A stretch of DNA of 8,793 nucleotides, from assembly GCA_038876335.1 (NCBI GenBank), contig JAVYYS010000023.1, positions 1-8,793 on the forward strand. The letters run 5' to 3'. This document shows, piece after piece, positions 6,124-8,793 of the stretch; the stretch's first letter is position 1, and each line of letters starts with the position of its first letter. The translations under genes were made by a program, and so were the position numbers. Under the pieces are notes generated by a model, which was not told the DNA's origin, did no database searches, and saw only the letters and a list, made by a program, of their open reading frames with translations. This stretch comes from JAKATY01 sp038876335 (GTDB lineage: Archaea > Micrarchaeota > Micrarchaeia > Micrarchaeales > Micrarchaeaceae).

Positions 6124-6879
6124 ATGCACAAGTATTCTTACACCGGAAGCAAAGAGGGAGTAGCGTTCGCCATGATAGAGAACGTAGACGCGAGCTATAA
6201 AGACCTTGGAGCGGTATGCGACTCTATTAGATACAGAAATGCTGGCGCTGCGCTGGAGGAGCTTGCCAAGATTGCAGAAGGCAAGAAAGCTGTTTATTAC
6301 AGAAGGCACAATGCAGGCTTTGGAGCAAGGCATGAACTTGGGGGCAAAAAAGGGAGATTCCCTATGAAGGCCGCAAAGATCGTCAGAAGGGTGCTGGTCA
6401 ACGCGCTTGCAAACGCAAAGAACAAAGGATATGAGCCAGATACAATGGCTGTGGTGCATGCTGCAGCCAACAAAACTCAGATACTTGTAAGGTCTCCAGC
6501 AAAGGGAGTGATGTTCCTGGGCACAGGCATTACAGGGCATACCTACGGCTTCTCTCCGGCGAGAAGGAGCAACCTTGAATATGCAAAGGTAGAGATCGCG
6601 CTTGCAGAGCCTGATAGCATTGCTAGCGAAAGGGCCAAGAGTTTGATAAAGAGATACAGCCTCTCGGCAAAGAAGGCAGGGCTACCAGCAAATAAAGCGG
6701 CAAAAGCCAAAGCCGGAAAAAATGAGGTAAAAGAAAGGCGAAAGCCCCCGGAGAAACCGCAGCAGGAGCAAAATCAAAAGGAAGGGAACGCAAACATTAA
6801 AAAGGATAACTCTGAAAAGGCAGGGCAGGGAAAACCCATAAATGAGCCTGCGGCTGGGGCAACTAAAAAGAGTGATTAA
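6124..6879 (+). CDS. rpl22: Large-subunit ribosomal protein uL22 (L22) with long disordered C-terminal tail
   Basis: uL22 lines the nascent peptide tunnel with a long beta hairpin and has its globular part at the tunnel exit. Residues 1-162 form the family core: an N-terminal strand KYSY, the RFPMKAAKIVRRVLVNALANAKNKG helix region (described as RFPMKAAK, LVNALANAKNKG), a HAAANKTQILVRSPAKG hairpin and a final strand YAKVEIALAE. Residues about 163-251 are extra. They start helical and basic, then become low-complexity, rich in Lys, Glu, Gln, Pro, Asn and Ala, with no expected fold. Archaeal L22 usually ends near 150-160 residues. The tail is continuous in frame, so it is not an assembly break as far as I can see. 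It begins 15 bases after uS19, and its stop abuts the uS3 start. Confidence 0.95.
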   Translation: MHKYSYTGSKEGVAFAMIENVDASYKDLGAVCDSIRYRNAGAALEELAKIAEGKKAVYYRRHNAGFGARHELGGKKGRFPMKAAKIVRRVLVNALANAKNKGYEPDTMAVVHAAANKTQILVRSPAKGVMFLGTGITGHTYGFSPARRSNLEYAKVEIALAEPDSIASERAKSLIKRYSLSAKKAGLPANKAAKAKAGKNEVKERRKPPEKPQQEQNQKEGNANIKKDNSEKAGQGKPINEPAAGATKKSD

Positions 6880-7503
6880 TTGGCAGTAGAAAACAAATTT
6901 CTTTCTGACGCTATAATAAAGCTCAACATATCGAACTATTTGAAGAGCGCGCTCGCAAGGGCGGGCTTCTCGCGCGTGGAGATACAGAAAACCCCTGTAA
7001 TAACTAGGATAACCCTTTATCTGCTTTTTCCGGGAAGGGCGATAGGCGCAGGCGGAAAGACAATAAATGAGCTTACCGAAACCATAAAGGAGAAATTCCA
7101 CGTAGAGAATCCACAGATAAGTGTAGTTGAGGTAGAAAACAAGATGCTGGAGCCTATGCTGGTCGCAAGGGATATTGCGGAAAAGCTGGAAAGGAATATT
7201 AATCCGCGCAGGGTGATGCAGCAAACGCTTAAGAGCATAATAGACAATGGGGCGATCGGAGTCGAGATAGTACTCAGCGGAAAGCTAGCGGCCAAAGGCG
7301 CGAAGCACAAGACAATGAGGAAGAGCATAGGCTATATACCCAAAGCGGGTGAAGTAACATCATTGATAAGAGTAGCGAAGCTCGCTGCATATCCTAAGTA
7401 TGGTGCTATTGGTATAAAAGTTAGGATTGCGCCGCCAGGAACCATATTTCCAGACAGGGTTGTAAAGGCCCTGGAGGTGCCAAAATCAATACTTAACGGC
7501 TGA
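6880..7503 (+). CDS. rps3: Small-subunit ribosomal protein uS3 (S3)
   Basis: Protein of the small-subunit head at the mRNA entry channel. The 207-residue product has the archaeal N-terminal KH domain: LKSALARAGFSRVEIQKTP (key GFSRVEIQKTP), then IGAGGKTI with the GxxG loop at residues 56-59. A C-terminal domain follows with GVEIVLSGKLAAKGAKHKT and GYIPKAGE. Translation must start on TTG at 6880 because no ATG occurs before residue 109 and the preceding codon is the uL22 stop TAA (zero-base gap). GAGTGAT at 6870-6876 is a reasonable ribosome binding site. The canonical next gene, uL29, is absent downstream. Confidence 0.96.
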   Translation: MAVENKFLSDAIIKLNISNYLKSALARAGFSRVEIQKTPVITRITLYLLFPGRAIGAGGKTINELTETIKEKFHVENPQISVVEVENKMLEPMLVARDIAEKLERNINPRRVMQQTLKSIIDNGAIGVEIVLSGKLAAKGAKHKTMRKSIGYIPKAGEVTSLIRVAKLAAYPKYGAIGIKVRIAPPGTIFPDRVVKALEVPKSILNG

Positions 7504-7542
7504 GCTAGAGAGCCGCCTGCTAGATTAAATAGAAGTGTCAAA

Positions 7543-8793
7543 ATGGGATTTGCTGGGATTCTGCTTACTATAATAATTGCATTTGTAACGTTGACTGTGC
7601 CAGGGGAACTCTTCGCTCTGGCTCTCCTAAAGAAAACCCAGCTTAAGCTGTTTGAAATAGCTACTATCGGCTTCATATTCGGGCTCATCGCGACTCCAAC
7701 GCTCACATGGCTAGAATCTTACCTTATAAGCTACGCGCATGTGTTTTCTTTCTCCCTTACGCTCTTCAATATAAACGCGCTCGTACTTACTATAATAGCG
7801 ATAGCTCTCTGCTACTGGCAAGGCGTCTTTGCGGACTTTGGATTTGGCAGAAAAAAACCTGCTGAGATAAATGCAGAGAGAAAAGCCGAGATAAATGAGC
7901 TGTCAAAAGAAGAGAAAGCGTACAGCGCAGGCTTGCAGGATATAAGGGAAAGGCTGCGCGCATTCAAAGAGGCCGAGAGCATAATAAGCAAGCACATCGA
8001 GGAGGAGAAAGCGCTTGAAGAAAAGCAGAGAACCGAACTAGAAGGAAAGTCGGCCTTCGGAGAGGAAGAGCTCGCCAGGCTAAGGTCGATACATGAGAGG
8101 GAGAAGAGCGCGCTTGAGGAAGGCCACGAACGGGAGGAGAAAAGCCTGCTTGAATCTTTAACGAAGCCCCCAGAGCATGAGGAATCGCATTACAACATGA
8201 AGCTGGTATGGAGCACGCTTCTTATCATTATGCTGCTTGCGTTCTTCATGAGGATTGCAAATATAGGGGTAAGCCCAACATTCTTCGAGTTCGACCCTTA
8301 TTTTGACATGATGAGCACGCACTCCATACTTACTCTCGGCTATCAGTATCTGCTTGACCCTTCAGCATGGCCCGTTATCGCTGCGGGAACAAGCCACAGG
8401 GTGCAGCCCCTTATACCATATCTTGAGGCTTACTGGTACGATCTCGCGAACACTATTGTCACGCATAATAGTGCATTCAGCACTTCGCTGATGAGCTATA
8501 CTGCGAGCTTTTATCCGCCCATCGTGGCTGCGCTGCTCGCGTTTGCGATATTCATGCTTCTTTACCACGAATACAACCCCTACATAGGCTTGCTTGGCGC
8601 AGCATTCATAGCAACAATGCCTACCCTGGTTAGCACTTTCATAGCCGGAGAGCAGCTATTGGAGCCTTGGGGTATATTCACCCTGTTCTTTTTCTTCGCA
8701 ACGTACATGCTTGCCACTAAGAACATGAAGAGCACCAGATATGCAATACTTGCAGGCATAGCGTTCGCCTCCACGTTCTTAGGCGCCCACTAT
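7543..8793 (+). CDS. aglB: STT3/AglB-like oligosaccharyltransferase with N-terminal membrane and coiled-coil extension (cut at right edge)
   Basis: STT3/AglB transfers a lipid-linked glycan to Asn in N-x-S/T outside the membrane. There are 417 codons here and the gene runs off the edge. Residues 1-95 hold three hydrophobic segments (about 4-29, 36-62, 67-92) with VPGELFALALL, similar to the start of DUF1616-type domains. Residues about 104-215 are a Glu/Lys/Arg-rich coiled coil. From 219 the STT3 domain begins: a membrane segment, then FEFDPYFD with the expected metal-binding Asp at D251 and GYQYLLDPSAWP. More membrane helices follow and AGEQLLEPWGIF (368-379) lies at the second acidic motif, which looks altered. 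The WWDYG sequon-binding motif would be beyond the edge. ATG 7543 is the only in-frame start after the uS3 stop; its ribosome binding site is weak. The 39-base gap suggests cotranscription with uS3. Confidence 0.85.
   Translation, partial: MGFAGILLTIIIAFVTLTVPGELFALALLKKTQLKLFEIATIGFIFGLIATPTLTWLESYLISYAHVFSFSLTLFNINALVLTIIAIALCYWQGVFADFGFGRKKPAEINAERKAEINELSKEEKAYSAGLQDIRERLRAFKEAESIISKHIEEEKALEEKQRTELEGKSAFGEEELARLRSIHEREKSALEEGHEREEKSLLESLTKPPEHEESHYNMKLVWSTLLIIMLLAFFMRIANIGVSPTFFEFDPYFDMMSTHSILTLGYQYLLDPSAWPVIAAGTSHRVQPLIPYLEAYWYDLANTIVTHNSAFSTSLMSYTASFYPPIVAALLAFAIFMLLYHEYNPYIGLLGAAFIATMPTLVSTFIAGEQLLEPWGIFTLFFFFATYMLATKNMKSTRYAILAGIAFASTFLGAHY

Noticed and set aside
6682..7224. A 180-codon minus-strand frame across the uL22 tail and uS3
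   Set aside because: Antisense to conserved uS3, and the hydrophobic stretches are the complement of the Lys-rich uL22 tail. No ribosome binding site or family signature was seen.
7501..7542. Possible promoter or terminator between uS3 and STT3 (CTAG repeats, ATTAAATA)
   Set aside because: ATTAAATA is only about 15 bases before the ATG, and the CTAG pair gives a four-base stem at best; neither is convincing as an independent signal.
2726..7564. TGGGATTCTGC shared by the uL3 leader (2726-2736) and the start of the STT3 gene (7554-7564)
   Set aside because: An isolated 11-base match with one copy inside coding sequence; chance is sufficient.

Overview
The window is archaeal chromosomal DNA. 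Archaeal-type ribosomal proteins lie in the archaeal order uL3-uL4-uL23-uL2-uS19-uL22-uS3. The KEOPS subunit Pcc1 lies directly upstream and an STT3/AglB-type oligosaccharyltransferase directly downstream. TATA-like boxes and GGTG-type ribosome binding sites fit archaeal expression signals. Very tight packing, heavy use of ATA/AGA/AGG codons, divergent ribosomal proteins and a ribosomal cluster that stops after uS3 suggest a small-genome DPANN lineage. A Micrarchaeota (ARMAN)-like organism is my best guess, but this is inference and a database search would be needed to place it.

Layout. (1) 1-147, minus strand: the N-terminal 49 residues of an acylphosphatase, running off the left edge. (2) 148-236: a short divergent promoter region. 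(3) 237-1823: a large N-terminally anchored surface protein with a DUF4382-like domain and 26 N-glycosylation sequons. (4) 1949-2320: a small protein with two membrane segments. (5) 2333-2376: a strong imperfect palindrome just before Pcc1 (2383-2673). (6) 2674-2912: a 239-base leader with two TATA-like boxes and no convincing gene. (7) 2913-7503: seven ribosomal protein genes, with stop/start overlaps at uL3/uL4 and uL4/uL23, and uS3 starting on TTG directly after the uL22 stop. (8) 7543 to the right edge: the first 417 codons of an STT3-like oligosaccharyltransferase. It has an unusual N-terminal membrane domain and about 110 residues of charged coiled coil before the catalytic membrane domain.

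How the genes may work together. The ribosomal genes build the large-subunit core, the tunnel exit (uL22, uL23), the head of the small subunit (uS19) and the mRNA entry region (uS3). Pcc1 serves tRNA t6A modification. The oligosaccharyltransferase would glycosylate exported proteins, and the sequon-rich surface protein at the left looks like a natural substrate.

The points most worth a second look are the STT3 architecture and its altered second acidic motif, the sequon enrichment of the surface protein, the long disordered tail on uL22, the missing tryptophan finger in uL3, the early end of the ribosomal cluster, and the two-state palindrome before Pcc1. No stretch longer than 300 bases lacks a gene. 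I see no tRNA, rRNA, CRISPR array or transposon.
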